Below, one piece after another: positions 8,729-17,148 of a stretch of 64,000 nucleotides of DNA; positions within the stretch are counted from its first letter, which is position 1; each line of letters starts with the position of its first letter. Below the pieces are notes generated by a model. The model was not told the origin of the DNA, searched no databases, and saw only the letters and a list, made by a program, of their open reading frames with translations. This DNA is from an uncultured Flavobacteriaceae bacterium. GTDB lineage: Bacteria; Bacteroidota; Bacteroidia; Flavobacteriales; Flavobacteriaceae. The stretch spans positions 143,546 to 207,545 of the forward strand of contig CANNCM010000002.1 of the NCBI GenBank assembly GCA_947503105.1, read 5' to 3'. The position numbers and the translations under genes were made by a program.

Positions 8729-9757
8729 ATGAAATTTACAGCACACCAAATAGCAGCCTTACTCAATGGAGAAATTGTTGGCGATGAGAATGCAGAAGTC
8801 CATACGCTTTCAAAAATTGAGGAAGGTAAAAAAGGGTCTCTTACATTTTTATCAAACCCAAAATATACGCCGTTTATCTATTCTACAGATGCCACAGTGA
8901 CCATCGTGAATGATGATTTTGTTGCAGAAAAAGAAATCACAACAACACTCATAAAAGTTGCCAATGCATATGCTGCATTTTCTACTTTATTGGAGCATTA
9001 TAATCTTATCAAAAACAATAAAACAGGCATAGAATCGCCAGTTTCAATTGCAGATTCCGCTACTTATGGCGAAGATGTTTATATTGGTGCGTTTACGTCA
9101 ATTGGCGAAAATGTATCTATTGGCAATAATGTAAAAATATATCCCAACTGTTTTATTGGCGATAACGTAACGATTGGAGACCATACGACCATTTTTGCAG
9201 GCGCAAAAATTTATTCGGATTGTAGTGTTGGTTCACATTGCACTATTGATGCCTCTGTTGTTGTTGGCGCCGATGGGTTTGGTTTCTCTCCAGATGAAAA
9301 TGGAATTTATAAGAAAGTCCCTCAAATAGGTAATGTTATTATAGAAGATCATGTTGATATAGGTGCAGCAACCACCATAGACCGTGCGACTTTAGGATCT
9401 ACACTTATAAAAAAAGGGGTAAAGCTCGACAATCAAATACAAATTGCCCACAATGTTGTGATTGGTGAAAATACGGTTATTGCTGCTCAAACAGGAATTG
9501 CAGGATCTACAAAAATTGGAAAGAATTGTCAAATTGGTGGGCAAGTTGGAATTGTAGGACATATTACTATAGGAAATAACGTAAAGATTCAAGCTCAATC
9601 TGGGATCTCAAAAAGTATTGCTGATAATGAAGTGCTTCAGGGAACACCGGCGTTTGGTTATGGCGACTATTATAAATCTTATGTACATTTTAAAAATCTT
9701 CCACAATTAGCGAAAGCTATAGAAGATCTTGAAAAAAAAGCAAAAAATGATAACTAA
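8729..9757 (+). CDS. lpxD: UDP-3-O-acylglucosamine N-acyltransferase
   Basis: Third step of lipid A synthesis: transfers a 3-hydroxyacyl chain from ACP to the glucosamine 2-amino group. Residues 1 to about 95 form the uridine-binding domain ([18 protein letters not shown]). A long left-handed beta-helix of hexapeptide repeats follows, and then a C-terminal helix. The catalytic His lies in DNQIQIAHN. At 342 residues it is a normal length. It overlaps the start of lpxC-fabZ by 11 bases and heads a lipid A cluster. A shorter paralogue is at 12540-13475. Confidence 0.96.
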   Translation: MKFTAHQIAALLNGEIVGDENAEVHTLSKIEEGKKGSLTFLSNPKYTPFIYSTDATVTIVNDDFVAEKEITTTLIKVANAYAAFSTLLEHYNLIKNNKTGIESPVSIADSATYGEDVYIGAFTSIGENVSIGNNVKIYPNCFIGDNVTIGDHTTIFAGAKIYSDCSVGSHCTIDASVVVGADGFGFSPDENGIYKKVPQIGNVIIEDHVDIGAATTIDRATLGSTLIKKGVKLDNQIQIAHNVVIGENTVIAAQTGIAGSTKIGKNCQIGGQVGIVGHITIGNNVKIQAQSGISKSIADNEVLQGTPAFGYGDYYKSYVHFKNLPQLAKAIEDLEKKAKNDN

Positions 9758-11150
9758 AACCCAATCTAAACAAACGACTATAGCAGCTTCTGTATCTCTT
9801 ACAGGAGTTGGCCTTCATACTGGAGAAAATGTTGTCTTAAATTTTATTCCTTCAGCACCCAACACAGGTTATGCATTCAAAAGAGTAGATCTTGAGGGTG
9901 AACCTCTGATAAAAGCAGACGCCAATTTGGTGACAAACACCCAAAGAGGGACGTGCTTGGAAAAAAATGGCGTGTCTATCCAAACATGCGAACATGTATT
10001 GGCTGCACTAGTCGGGCTAGAAATTGACAATGTAATAATAGAATTGAACGCCTCTGAACCTCCAATTATGGACGGATCGTCTAAGTTTTTTGTGGAAGCA
10101 CTAGAAACCGCAGAAATTATCGAGCAAGACGCGTTTAGAGAAGTTTTTATTGTGAAAGATGTCATTTCTTACACCGATGAAGAAACAGGAAGCGAAATTA
10201 CCATAATTCCGTCGGAAGAATATCAGGTGACAACAATGGTAGATTTTGGCACCAAAGTATTGGGGACTCAAAATGCAACGCTTCAAAAATTATCAAATTT
10301 TAAATCCGATATTTCCAATTCAAGAACGTTTAGTTTTTTACATGAATTAGAAATGCTTTTGGAGCACGGTCTGATTAAAGGTGGAGATTTAAATAATGCC
10401 ATTGTATATGTCGATAAACCATTGTCTGAAGAAACAATGGCAAAGTTGAAAGTGGCTTTTAACAAAGATTCCATTTCTGTAAAACCCAATGGAATTTTAG
10501 ATAACCTCACACTGCATTATCCAAATGAAGCGGCACGCCATAAGCTTTTGGATGTGATAGGAGATTTGGCTCTTATTGGAATACGAATTCAGGGTAAGGT
10601 GATTGCCAACAAACCTGGTCATTTTGTCAATACACAGTTTGCCAAAAAAATGGCGAAAATCATTAAGAATGAACGCCGAAATAATGTTCCAAATGTAGAT
10701 CTCAATCAAACTCCGGTAATGGATGTGAATGCCATCATGGACATGTTGCCGCACAGACCACCGTTCTTGTTACTCGATAAAGTTTTTGAGCTTTCGCCCA
10801 ACCATGTTATTGGCTCAAAAAATGTAACCATGAACGAATCCTTTTTTAAAGGTCATTTTCCTGGAGCACCAGTCATGCCAGGCGTTCTCATTGTTGAAGC
10901 GATGGCCCAAACAGGAGGAATTTTGGTTTTAAATACAGTACCCGACCCAGAAAATTACCTAACTTTTTTCATGAAAATTGATAAAGTGAAGTTCAAACAA
11001 AAAGTAGTTCCTGGAGATACGCTTATTTTTAGTTGCTCTTTGATTACCCCAATTCGAAGAGGAATTTGCCACATGCAGGGCTATGCCTATGCCAACGGCA
11101 AACTTTGCGCCGAAGCAGAATTGATGGCACAAATTAGTAAAGTCAAATAA
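9747..11150 (+). CDS. lpxC-fabZ: bifunctional UDP-3-O-acyl-GlcNAc deacetylase / 3-hydroxyacyl-ACP dehydratase
   Basis: The LpxC half (about residues 1-305) removes the acetyl group in the committed step of lipid A synthesis. Its zinc ligands include H83 (CEHVLAAL), with LHTGE, MDGSS and [14 protein letters not shown] also typical. The FabZ half (about 320-467) dehydrates 3-hydroxyacyl-ACP. Its LPHRPPFLL motif, catalytic H370 in [11 protein letters not shown] and E384 show the 14-residue spacing of FabZ. The fusion is characteristic of Bacteroidota and places competing users of 3-hydroxyacyl-ACP on one chain. I chose ATG 9747 (MITKTQ, 467 residues) over an in-frame ATG six codons upstream. Confidence 0.96.
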   Translation: MITKTQSKQTTIAASVSLTGVGLHTGENVVLNFIPSAPNTGYAFKRVDLEGEPLIKADANLVTNTQRGTCLEKNGVSIQTCEHVLAALVGLEIDNVIIELNASEPPIMDGSSKFFVEALETAEIIEQDAFREVFIVKDVISYTDEETGSEITIIPSEEYQVTTMVDFGTKVLGTQNATLQKLSNFKSDISNSRTFSFLHELEMLLEHGLIKGGDLNNAIVYVDKPLSEETMAKLKVAFNKDSISVKPNGILDNLTLHYPNEAARHKLLDVIGDLALIGIRIQGKVIANKPGHFVNTQFAKKMAKIIKNERRNNVPNVDLNQTPVMDVNAIMDMLPHRPPFLLLDKVFELSPNHVIGSKNVTMNESFFKGHFPGAPVMPGVLIVEAMAQTGGILVLNTVPDPENYLTFFMKIDKVKFKQKVVPGDTLIFSCSLITPIRRGICHMQGYAYANGKLCAEAELMAQISKVK

Positions 11151-11172
11151 TACAAGATAAAACACAACAGTA

Positions 11173-11958
11173 ATGAATCAACCATTAGCATACGTTCACC
11201 CTGGAGCAAAAATTGCAAAAAATGTTGTAATAGAGCCTTTTACGACCATCAACAATAATGTTATTATAGGCGAAGGGACATGGATTGGTTCTAATGTCAC
11301 TATTATGGAAGGCGCTCGAATAGGGAAGAACTGTAGTATTTTTCCAGGATCTGTGATATCAGCAAATCCTCAAGACTTAAAATATAATGACGAAGATACC
11401 ACAGTTGTTATTGGTAATAATGTTACCATTCGCGAGTGTGTAACTATTAATAGAGGTACTACAGATCGTATGAAAACTGTGGTTGGCGATAATTGCTTAA
11501 TCATGGCCTATTGCCATATTGCACATGATTGTATTGTGGGAAAAAATTGTATTTTTTCGAACAACAGCACACTTGCAGGTCATATAACTGTTGGTGATTA
11601 TGTTGTTCTCGCTGGGATGACTGCTGTGCATCAATTTTGTTCCATTGGAAATCATGCTTTTGTAACAGGAGGGTCTTTGGTAAGAAAAGATGTTCCACCG
11701 TATGTCAAAGCGGCTAGAGAACCCCTTTCATACGTTGGTATTAATTCTGTTGGCTTACGCCGAAGAGGATATTCTACTGAAAAAATTAGAGAAATACAGG
11801 GCATTTATAGACTGCTATATCAAAAAAATTACAACAACTCACAAGCTTCAGCCATTATTGAAGCTGAAATGGAAGCCACACCAGAACGTGATGAAATCTT
11901 ACAATTTATTAAAAATTCACACCGTGGAATTATGAAAGGCTACTTTAAATCAAACTAA
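11173..11958 (+). CDS. lpxA: acyl-ACP:UDP-GlcNAc O-acyltransferase
   Basis: First enzyme of lipid A synthesis. The 261-residue protein is almost all left-handed beta-helix hexapeptide repeats (about residues 1-190), followed by a helical C-terminal domain. The catalytic His region is CHIAHDCIVG, and NPQDLKY and GLRRRGYS are typical LpxA segments. It follows lpxC-fabZ by 22 bases and precedes efp by eight, so it is part of the same likely operon. Confidence 0.96.
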   Translation: MNQPLAYVHPGAKIAKNVVIEPFTTINNNVIIGEGTWIGSNVTIMEGARIGKNCSIFPGSVISANPQDLKYNDEDTTVVIGNNVTIRECVTINRGTTDRMKTVVGDNCLIMAYCHIAHDCIVGKNCIFSNNSTLAGHITVGDYVVLAGMTAVHQFCSIGNHAFVTGGSLVRKDVPPYVKAAREPLSYVGINSVGLRRRGYSTEKIREIQGIYRLLYQKNYNNSQASAIIEAEMEATPERDEILQFIKNSHRGIMKGYFKSN

Positions 11959-11966
11959 AAAATACT

Positions 11967-12533
11967 ATGGCAAATACTTCAGACATCAGAAATGGATTGT
12001 GCATTCGTTACAATCATGATATTTTTAAAATCATCGAATTTTTACATGTAAAACCAGGAAAAGGCCCCGCTTTTGTGCGTACAAAACTCAAAAGTGTAAC
12101 TACTGGAAAAGTTATAGATAATACCTTTTCTGCAGGGCATAAAATTGAAGATGTTCGTGTAGAAACGCATAAATTTCAATACCTCTATCCAGAAGGCGAT
12201 ATGTTCCATTTTATGAATGTTGAGGATTACAACCAAATCACATTAAATCAATCAGCCATTGATAATCCTGGACTTTTAAAAGAGGGAGAAGTGGTTACTG
12301 TGATTATTAATTCTGAGGATGATATGCCGCTTTCTGTAGAAATGCCAGCAAGTGTTATTTTGGAAGTTACCGCAACAGAACCTGGTGTAAAAGGAAATAC
12401 TGCTACCAACGCAACCAAACCTGCAACAGTAGAAACTGGGGCCACCATCAATGTACCATTATTCATAAATGAGGGCGATAAAATCAAAGTAGAAACCGCA
12501 AAAGGCACATACAAAGAACGCGTTAAGGAGTAA
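11967..12533 (+). CDS. efp: translation elongation factor P
   Basis: Relieves ribosome stalling at polyproline stretches. The 188-residue length and three beta-barrel domains are standard. The tip loop KPGKGPAFVRTK carries K32, the position modified in other bacteria. No EpmA or EpmB homologue is in the window, so the modification state is unknown. It sits between lpxA and the second lpxD-like gene with gaps of only eight and six bases. Confidence 0.97.
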   Translation: MANTSDIRNGLCIRYNHDIFKIIEFLHVKPGKGPAFVRTKLKSVTTGKVIDNTFSAGHKIEDVRVETHKFQYLYPEGDMFHFMNVEDYNQITLNQSAIDNPGLLKEGEVVTVIINSEDDMPLSVEMPASVILEVTATEPGVKGNTATNATKPATVETGATINVPLFINEGDKIKVETAKGTYKERVKE

Positions 12534-12539
12534 ATTACT

Positions 12540-13475
12540 ATGAAATTTCCTACTCCTCACACACTAAAAAACATCGCAAACCTTTTGGATTGTTCTTATG
12601 TGGGTGCAGATGATTTTCCAGTACTAGGCATGAACGAAATTCATGTTGTTAGGTCTGGAGATATTGTTTTTGTCGATCATCCAAAGTATTATGACAAAGC
12701 TTTAAATTCTGCAGCAACTGTAGTGCTCATCAACAAAAAAGTAGAATGCCCCGCTGGTAAAGCCCTTTTAATTTCTGACGATCCTTTTCGTGATTTTAAT
12801 ACACTTACACAGCATTTCAAACCTTTTATTCCATCGACACTTAGCATAGATCCCTCTTCAGAAATAGGCGAGGGGACACAACTCCAACCCAACGTTTTTG
12901 TAGGGCCCAATGTCAAAATTGGTAAACATTGCTTGATTCATGCCAATGTCTCCATCATAAAGGATACTATAATTGGTGATAATGTTGTCATTGGTTCAGG
13001 AACAATAGTTGCTGGAGATGCTTTTTATTATAAAAACCGTCCAGAAGGTTTTGATCAATTGTTGTCTGGTGGGCGTGTAGTCATCGAAAATGATGTTCAT
13101 ATTGGTACAGGATGCACCATAGACCGCGGCGTTACTGGAGACACAACCATAGGGTTGGGCTCCAAGTTGGACAATCAGATTCAGGTTGGCCACGATACAA
13201 TTATTGGAAAAAAATGCCTAATAGCTTCGCAAACAGGTATTGCTGGTTGTTGCATTTTGGAAGATGAAGTTACACTTTGGGGGCAAGTCGGCACCAACAG
13301 CGGCATCACTATCGGCTCAAAAGCAGTTATATTAGGTCAGACCGGTGTTACCAAATCTGTTGCAGGTGGCAAAACCTATTTTGGGACACCCATTCAGGAA
13401 TCAAGAACAAAGCTTAAAGAAATGGCTGCACTACGACATTTGCCAGCGTTGTTACAAAAGTTGAAAGAAAAGTAA
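12540..13475 (+). CDS. second LpxD-like N-acyltransferase
   Basis: This 311-residue protein has the LpxD plan, with an N-terminal domain of about 95 residues followed by hexapeptide-repeat helix. The catalytic-region motif KLDNQIQVGHDTIIG is intact, as is SQTGIAGC further on. It is shorter than LpxD at 8729 and clearly diverged, with a long insertion-like loop DAFYYKNRPEGFDQL. It may acylate the same or a related amino-sugar nucleotide, or use a different chain. It lies six bases after efp. Presence of two lpxD-type genes in one lipid A cluster is recurrent in flavobacteria as far as I recall. Confidence 0.85.
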   Translation: MKFPTPHTLKNIANLLDCSYVGADDFPVLGMNEIHVVRSGDIVFVDHPKYYDKALNSAATVVLINKKVECPAGKALLISDDPFRDFNTLTQHFKPFIPSTLSIDPSSEIGEGTQLQPNVFVGPNVKIGKHCLIHANVSIIKDTIIGDNVVIGSGTIVAGDAFYYKNRPEGFDQLLSGGRVVIENDVHIGTGCTIDRGVTGDTTIGLGSKLDNQIQVGHDTIIGKKCLIASQTGIAGCCILEDEVTLWGQVGTNSGITIGSKAVILGQTGVTKSVAGGKTYFGTPIQESRTKLKEMAALRHLPALLQKLKEK

Positions 13476-13506
13476 AAATTGTTTTCATTTATCGACTTCA
13501 AAAAAT

Positions 13507-13514
13507 TACATTTG
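13507..13514 (+). promoter_or_regulatory. -7 box TACATTTG upstream of sucD
   Basis: Matches TAnnTTTG 22 bases before the sucD start codon. A TTG at 13479-13481 is a possible but distant -33 element. This would let sucD be transcribed independently of the lipid A cluster. Confidence 0.5.
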
Positions 13515-13536
13515 TACCAACATAAATTTTACTTCA

Positions 13537-14409
13537 ATGAGTGTTTTAGTTAACAAAGATTCAAAAATAATTGTACAAGGATTTACAGGGAGTGAGGGCA
13601 CTTTTCATGCGTCTCAAATGATAGCTTATGGCACCAATGTTGTTGGTGGTGTAACACCAGGAAAAGGTGGTCAGATGCATCTAGAAAAACCAGTTTTTAA
13701 TACGGTTCAAGAAGCTGTAGAACAAGTGAACGCCAATACTTCTATTATTTTTGTCCCTCCAGCTTTTGCTGCAGATGCCATTATGGAATCAGCCGATGCT
13801 GGTATTGAAGTTATTATCGCAATTACTGAAGGCATTCCAGTAGCCGACATGATTAAAGCTGCAGATTACATAAAAGATAAAAATTGTCGATTAGTAGGAC
13901 CCAATTGCCCTGGTGTAATTACTCCAGATGAGGCCAAAGTAGGAATTATGCCTGGATTTGTGTTCAAAAAAGGTAGAGTTGGCGTCGTCTCAAAATCAGG
14001 GACACTAACTTATGAAGCCGCAGACCAAGTTGTAAAGCAAGGCCTAGGCGTTTCTACAGCGATTGGGATTGGAGGCGATCCAATTATTGGAACGACAACA
14101 AAAGAAGCTTTGCAACTTCTTATCAATGACGAGGAAACAGACTGTGTTGTTATGATTGGTGAAATTGGTGGACAATTAGAAGGAGATGCTGCACAATGGT
14201 ATAAAGAATGCGGCAGCAAAAAACCTGTTGTAGGATTTATCGCTGGAGAGACTGCTCCTGCTGGCCGTACGATGGGTCATGCTGGTGCCATTGTGGGCGG
14301 CAGCGATGATACTGCCCAAGCCAAAAAACGCATCATGCGCGAGTGTGGTATGTATGTGGTTGATTCTCCAGCTGAAATTGGAAAAAAAGTTGCCGAAGTT
14401 CTAGGGTAA
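13537..14409 (+). CDS. sucD: succinate-CoA ligase alpha subunit
   Basis: TCA-cycle enzyme subunit that carries the phosphohistidine and binds CoA. The CoA-binding Rossmann stretch VQGFTGSEGTFHA is near residue 15. The active-site His is H248 in GRTMGHAGAIVGG. At 290 residues it is full length. The beta subunit gene sucC is not in the window, which is common in Bacteroidota where the two genes are often apart. Confidence 0.96.
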   Translation: MSVLVNKDSKIIVQGFTGSEGTFHASQMIAYGTNVVGGVTPGKGGQMHLEKPVFNTVQEAVEQVNANTSIIFVPPAFAADAIMESADAGIEVIIAITEGIPVADMIKAADYIKDKNCRLVGPNCPGVITPDEAKVGIMPGFVFKKGRVGVVSKSGTLTYEAADQVVKQGLGVSTAIGIGGDPIIGTTTKEALQLLINDEETDCVVMIGEIGGQLEGDAAQWYKECGSKKPVVGFIAGETAPAGRTMGHAGAIVGGSDDTAQAKKRIMRECGMYVVDSPAEIGKKVAEVLG

Positions 14410-14490
14410 TATTCAAATTAACACGACACACTACACGAAAAGGTGGACCTTATCTAATTTTCGATTTCACACAAATATGGCTGTGTAAGA

Positions 14491-14773
14491 TTATCTATCT
14501 CTTGGGTAAATAGTGCTATATTTTTTAAGAAATTTATTCTTAACAACAGGTTTCAATGTTATTTTGCCTGTTGGAGGGTGTTTTATTAGTTGCGCTTTTG
14601 GTCTAGTTGGTCTTTTTTCAAAACCACCACCACAATTTGGACAAACATTTTTTATTATGTTATTGACACAACTTTTACAATATGTACATTCAAAAGTGCA
14701 AATCATAGCTTCATCGCTATTGTTTGGTCATTTTTTTTGCACAATTTTCACAAAATTGTCTAATTTCAAGCCT
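14491..14773 (-). pseudogene. DUF1272-family cysteine-rich protein, frameshifted and without start codon
   Basis: The 3' part reads MICTFECTYCKSCV and VCPNCGGGFEKRPTRP, the hallmark of DUF1272 proteins. Upstream in the next frame the sequence encodes LEIRQFCENCAKK, the expected N-terminal half with its CxxC pair. Removing one base near 14728 restores a continuous reading frame (KKMPNNSDEAMICTF). The codon where the family's initiating Met should stand is AGG (14771-14773). Two lesions, a +1 frameshift and a lost start, suggest a decayed gene, unless the base is a sequencing error and another start is used. The unbroken family member would be a small zinc-ribbon-like protein of unknown role. 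It lies directly after dps on the same strand. Confidence 0.75.
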
Positions 14774-14782
14774 AACGTTTTT

Positions 14783-15250
14783 TTATTTCAAATAAGCATT
14801 AAGCATCCATAAGGTTTTTTCAGTTTGTGAAATATAATCACTCATCAAGCTGATGGTTCCTTCGTCTTCTGATCCTTCTGCTAGACTTAAAATTTCTCTC
14901 TCCAGCGCGATAATCGATGAAAGATTGGAAACTACAATTTTTATCCCTTCGGTTCCGTGACTTACATTCTTTTCTTCTATTAATTTTGTTTTTTTTAGGT
15001 AATCAGAAAACGTATGAAGAGGTATTCCCTCTAGAGTTAAAATTCGTTCTGCAATTTCATCAATCTTTATAATGGCATCATTATAAAACTCCTCAAATTT
15101 GAGATGCAATTCAAAGAAATCTTTACCTTTTATATTCCAATGTAGCCCCCGTAAATTTTGATAAAATAGCTGATAATCTGCCAATAATTGATTTAATCTT
15201 TCGCTAAGTTGTTTTGCCGTTTCAATGTCAATTCCAATTAGATTTTTCAT
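14783..15250 (-). CDS. dps: Dps-family ferritin-like protein
   Basis: Mini-ferritin that oxidises and stores iron and protects DNA under stress. The inter-subunit ferroxidase residues are present with correct spacing: H37, H49, D64 and E68, within RGLHWNIKGKDFFELH and KIDEIAERI. At 155 residues it is a normal length, and there is no long basic DNA-binding tail. It lies ten bases after the FMN split-barrel gene on the same strand and is followed by the broken DUF1272 gene. Confidence 0.93.
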   Translation of the reverse strand: MKNLIGIDIETAKQLSERLNQLLADYQLFYQNLRGLHWNIKGKDFFELHLKFEEFYNDAIIKIDEIAERILTLEGIPLHTFSDYLKKTKLIEEKNVSHGTEGIKIVVSNLSSIIALEREILSLAEGSEDEGTISLMSDYISQTEKTLWMLNAYLK

Positions 15251-15260
15251 GTGTTTGTTT

Positions 15261-15917
15261 TTATGTATGATTTTCTATAAATTTTAAAATATGTTTGGGC
15301 ACTTCTGTGTTATGTGCCATAAATTGATCTGGTATAGGCGGCATCAATGTTTTTTTAACAGGAATAGTACCTGCCCAAAAGTCTAGTTTCAAATCGTCTT
15401 TGTTGTCCTTTGGAGGTGTATTTGCAATTTTTGATGAAGCAAAATCTATTGAAATTTCGAGAACTCTTGTCGCCTTTAGCTCAGCGTCGCTGGGGGGTCT
15501 GCAATGTGCCCATCGGTTGGGTACAAAATGATTGATAATACCCTTTAGTGCCTTTATTTTTTTTTGGGGTTCCAAAACCTCTTCGACAGATCCAAAAACC
15601 ATCGCAGAACGATAGTTTACAGAATGATGAAATGCCGATCGTGTTAATTTTAATGCATCTAATATGGTGACATTTAGACATACTGTTTTGGATTCAATCA
15701 ATGCTGAAGTCATTCTGTTTAAATGTGAACCGTGGATATAGAGTTGATCCCCAATTCTTCCGAAATTTATCGGCTGAACAAAGGCTGTATCATCAAACAC
15801 AAATGCGATATGACATATTTCTGAAGCGTCAAGAATCGAATAGATAATTTTTTTGTCGTACGAAGCTTTATTTTTGCCCCGCTCTATTGTATTCAATTTT
15901 CTTTTATCGAACTCCAT
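15261..15917 (-). CDS. pyridoxamine 5'-phosphate oxidase family (FMN split-barrel) protein
   Basis: This 218-residue protein has the split-barrel pattern of the PNPOx-like family, with GDQLYIHGSHLNRMTSAL and VCLNVTILDALKLTRSAFHHSVNYRSAMVFG segments that resemble NimA-type FMN proteins. Substrate is unknown; members include flavin reductases and haem- or F420-binding proteins. The C-terminal extension ends in PKHILKFIENH. It lies immediately upstream of dps on the same strand, so a role in redox or stress response is a reasonable inference only. Confidence 0.8.
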   Translation of the reverse strand: MEFDKRKLNTIERGKNKASYDKKIIYSILDASEICHIAFVFDDTAFVQPINFGRIGDQLYIHGSHLNRMTSALIESKTVCLNVTILDALKLTRSAFHHSVNYRSAMVFGSVEEVLEPQKKIKALKGIINHFVPNRWAHCRPPSDAELKATRVLEISIDFASSKIANTPPKDNKDDLKLDFWAGTIPVKKTLMPPIPDQFMAHNTEVPKHILKFIENHT

Positions 15918-16235
15918 AAATTTGTCTTGTATTTTTTATTATTTCAACTTTTCATTATTGATGATTTAATGTTTTCCTGTTGTGAACAAACAACTCTAAA
16001 TCTGCGTGAGCATCCTTGCACGTGAATTATATTAAAATATAAACATTAGAAAACCACAGCGTCAGGAACGTATATAGTGGTTATATGTGATGTGATTTTT
16101 GTAGGGTTTTCATGATTTACAGAAGTTATTTATTTGGGTACTAAATCAAGAATAAATGTATAAAAATAAAATGAGAACTCATAGGTTGTAATTTCATTTT
16201 TTTCTTGCATAAACCAAAATTATAATTGTATTGCC
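15918..16235. other. intergenic region without a convincing gene
   Basis: About 320 bases between the divergent FMN-barrel gene and the fabG promoter. No open frame with a recognisable product was found. One imperfect hairpin (16052-16082, arms AACCAC and GTGGTT) is visible. The promoter for the FMN-barrel/dps transcript should lie here, but I see no clear TAnnTTTG box on the minus strand. Confidence 0.5.
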
Positions 16236-16243
16236 TATCTTTG
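16236..16243 (+). promoter_or_regulatory. -7 box TATCTTTG, predicted fabG promoter
   Basis: Matches TAnnTTTG 140 bases before fabG, giving a 5' leader of roughly 130 bases. The leader holds two very short reading frames in the same phase, at 16272-16313 and 16329-16358. Confidence 0.5.
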
Positions 16244-16383
16244 ACCCATAGTAAAAACCAACACAAAGCACATGAAACATCTCGACCAAATTTTTGGTTT
16301 CAAAACAGAATAATTGTTGGGGGATTTCATGCTTTCTCTCGGCGTAAGTGGAGGGTAATATTTAAAAAATAACACAAATACAG

Positions 16384-17130
16384 ATGAAATTATTAGAAGG
16401 AAAAACAGCGATTATTACAGGAGCCAGCAGAGGTATAGGAAAAGGAATTGCAGGCGTTTTTGCACAACACGGTGCCAATGTAGCTTTTACATACAGCTCG
16501 TCTTCTGAAGCCGCTATTACTCTCGAAAACGAACTCCAAAGCCATGGCGTAAAAGTAAAAGCATACCAAAGCAATGCGGCCAATTTTGAAGCAGCACAAC
16601 AACTTGTTGCCAATGTTCTCGAAGATTTTGGAGCCATAGATGTTTTGGTCAACAATGCTGGAATTACAAAAGACAACCTTTTGATGCGTATGGGCGAAGA
16701 AGATTTTGATAAAGTAATTGAGGTTAACCTTAAATCTGTATTCAATATGACCAAAGCTGTTCAGCGTACCATGCTAAAACAACGTCAAGGATCAATCATT
16801 AATATGAGCTCTGTTGTGGGGGTCAAAGGTAATGCTGGACAAACCAACTATGCTGCATCGAAGGCAGGAATTATTGGGTTTTCCAAATCTGTTGCACTAG
16901 AATTAGGGTCTCGTAATATTCGTAGTAATGTTATTGCTCCAGGATTTATTGAAACCGAAATGACCGCCAAACTAGATGAAGCCACAGTAGAGCAGTGGCG
17001 GGCTGGGATTCCTCTAAAACGAGGAGGTTCTCCAGAAGATATTGCAAATGCTTGTGTCTTTCTAGCTAGTGATCTTTCATCGTATATAACGGGGCAAACC
17101 CTCCATGTCGATGGCGGTATGCTTACATAA
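16384..17130 (+). CDS. fabG: 3-oxoacyl-ACP reductase
   Basis: NADPH-dependent reduction of 3-oxoacyl-ACP in fatty acid elongation. This 248-residue short-chain dehydrogenase has the cofactor motif TGASRGIGKG at about residue 12 and NNAG at about 90. The catalytic Ser lies in NMSSVVG and the YxxxK motif in YAASKAG. The C-terminal YITGQTLHVDGGM is the classical FabG ending. The gene is followed 18 bases later by a membrane protein gene, probably on the same transcript. Confidence 0.93.
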   Translation: MKLLEGKTAIITGASRGIGKGIAGVFAQHGANVAFTYSSSSEAAITLENELQSHGVKVKAYQSNAANFEAAQQLVANVLEDFGAIDVLVNNAGITKDNLLMRMGEEDFDKVIEVNLKSVFNMTKAVQRTMLKQRQGSIINMSSVVGVKGNAGQTNYAASKAGIIGFSKSVALELGSRNIRSNVIAPGFIETEMTAKLDEATVEQWRAGIPLKRGGSPEDIANACVFLASDLSSYITGQTLHVDGGMLT

Positions 17131-17148
17131 ATTTTTGAGATTGCTCAT

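Noticed and set aside
14513-14812. 99-codon plus-strand open frame
   Set aside because: It is the antisense of the broken DUF1272 gene and the dps end; the codon pattern follows the minus-strand genes.
16052-16082. hairpin AACCAC/GTGGTT upstream of fabG
   Set aside because: Short, imperfect and without a T tract or partner motif; could be chance.
16272-16313. 13-codon frame as a protein gene
   Set aside because: Too short with no homology visible; kept only as a possible uORF.
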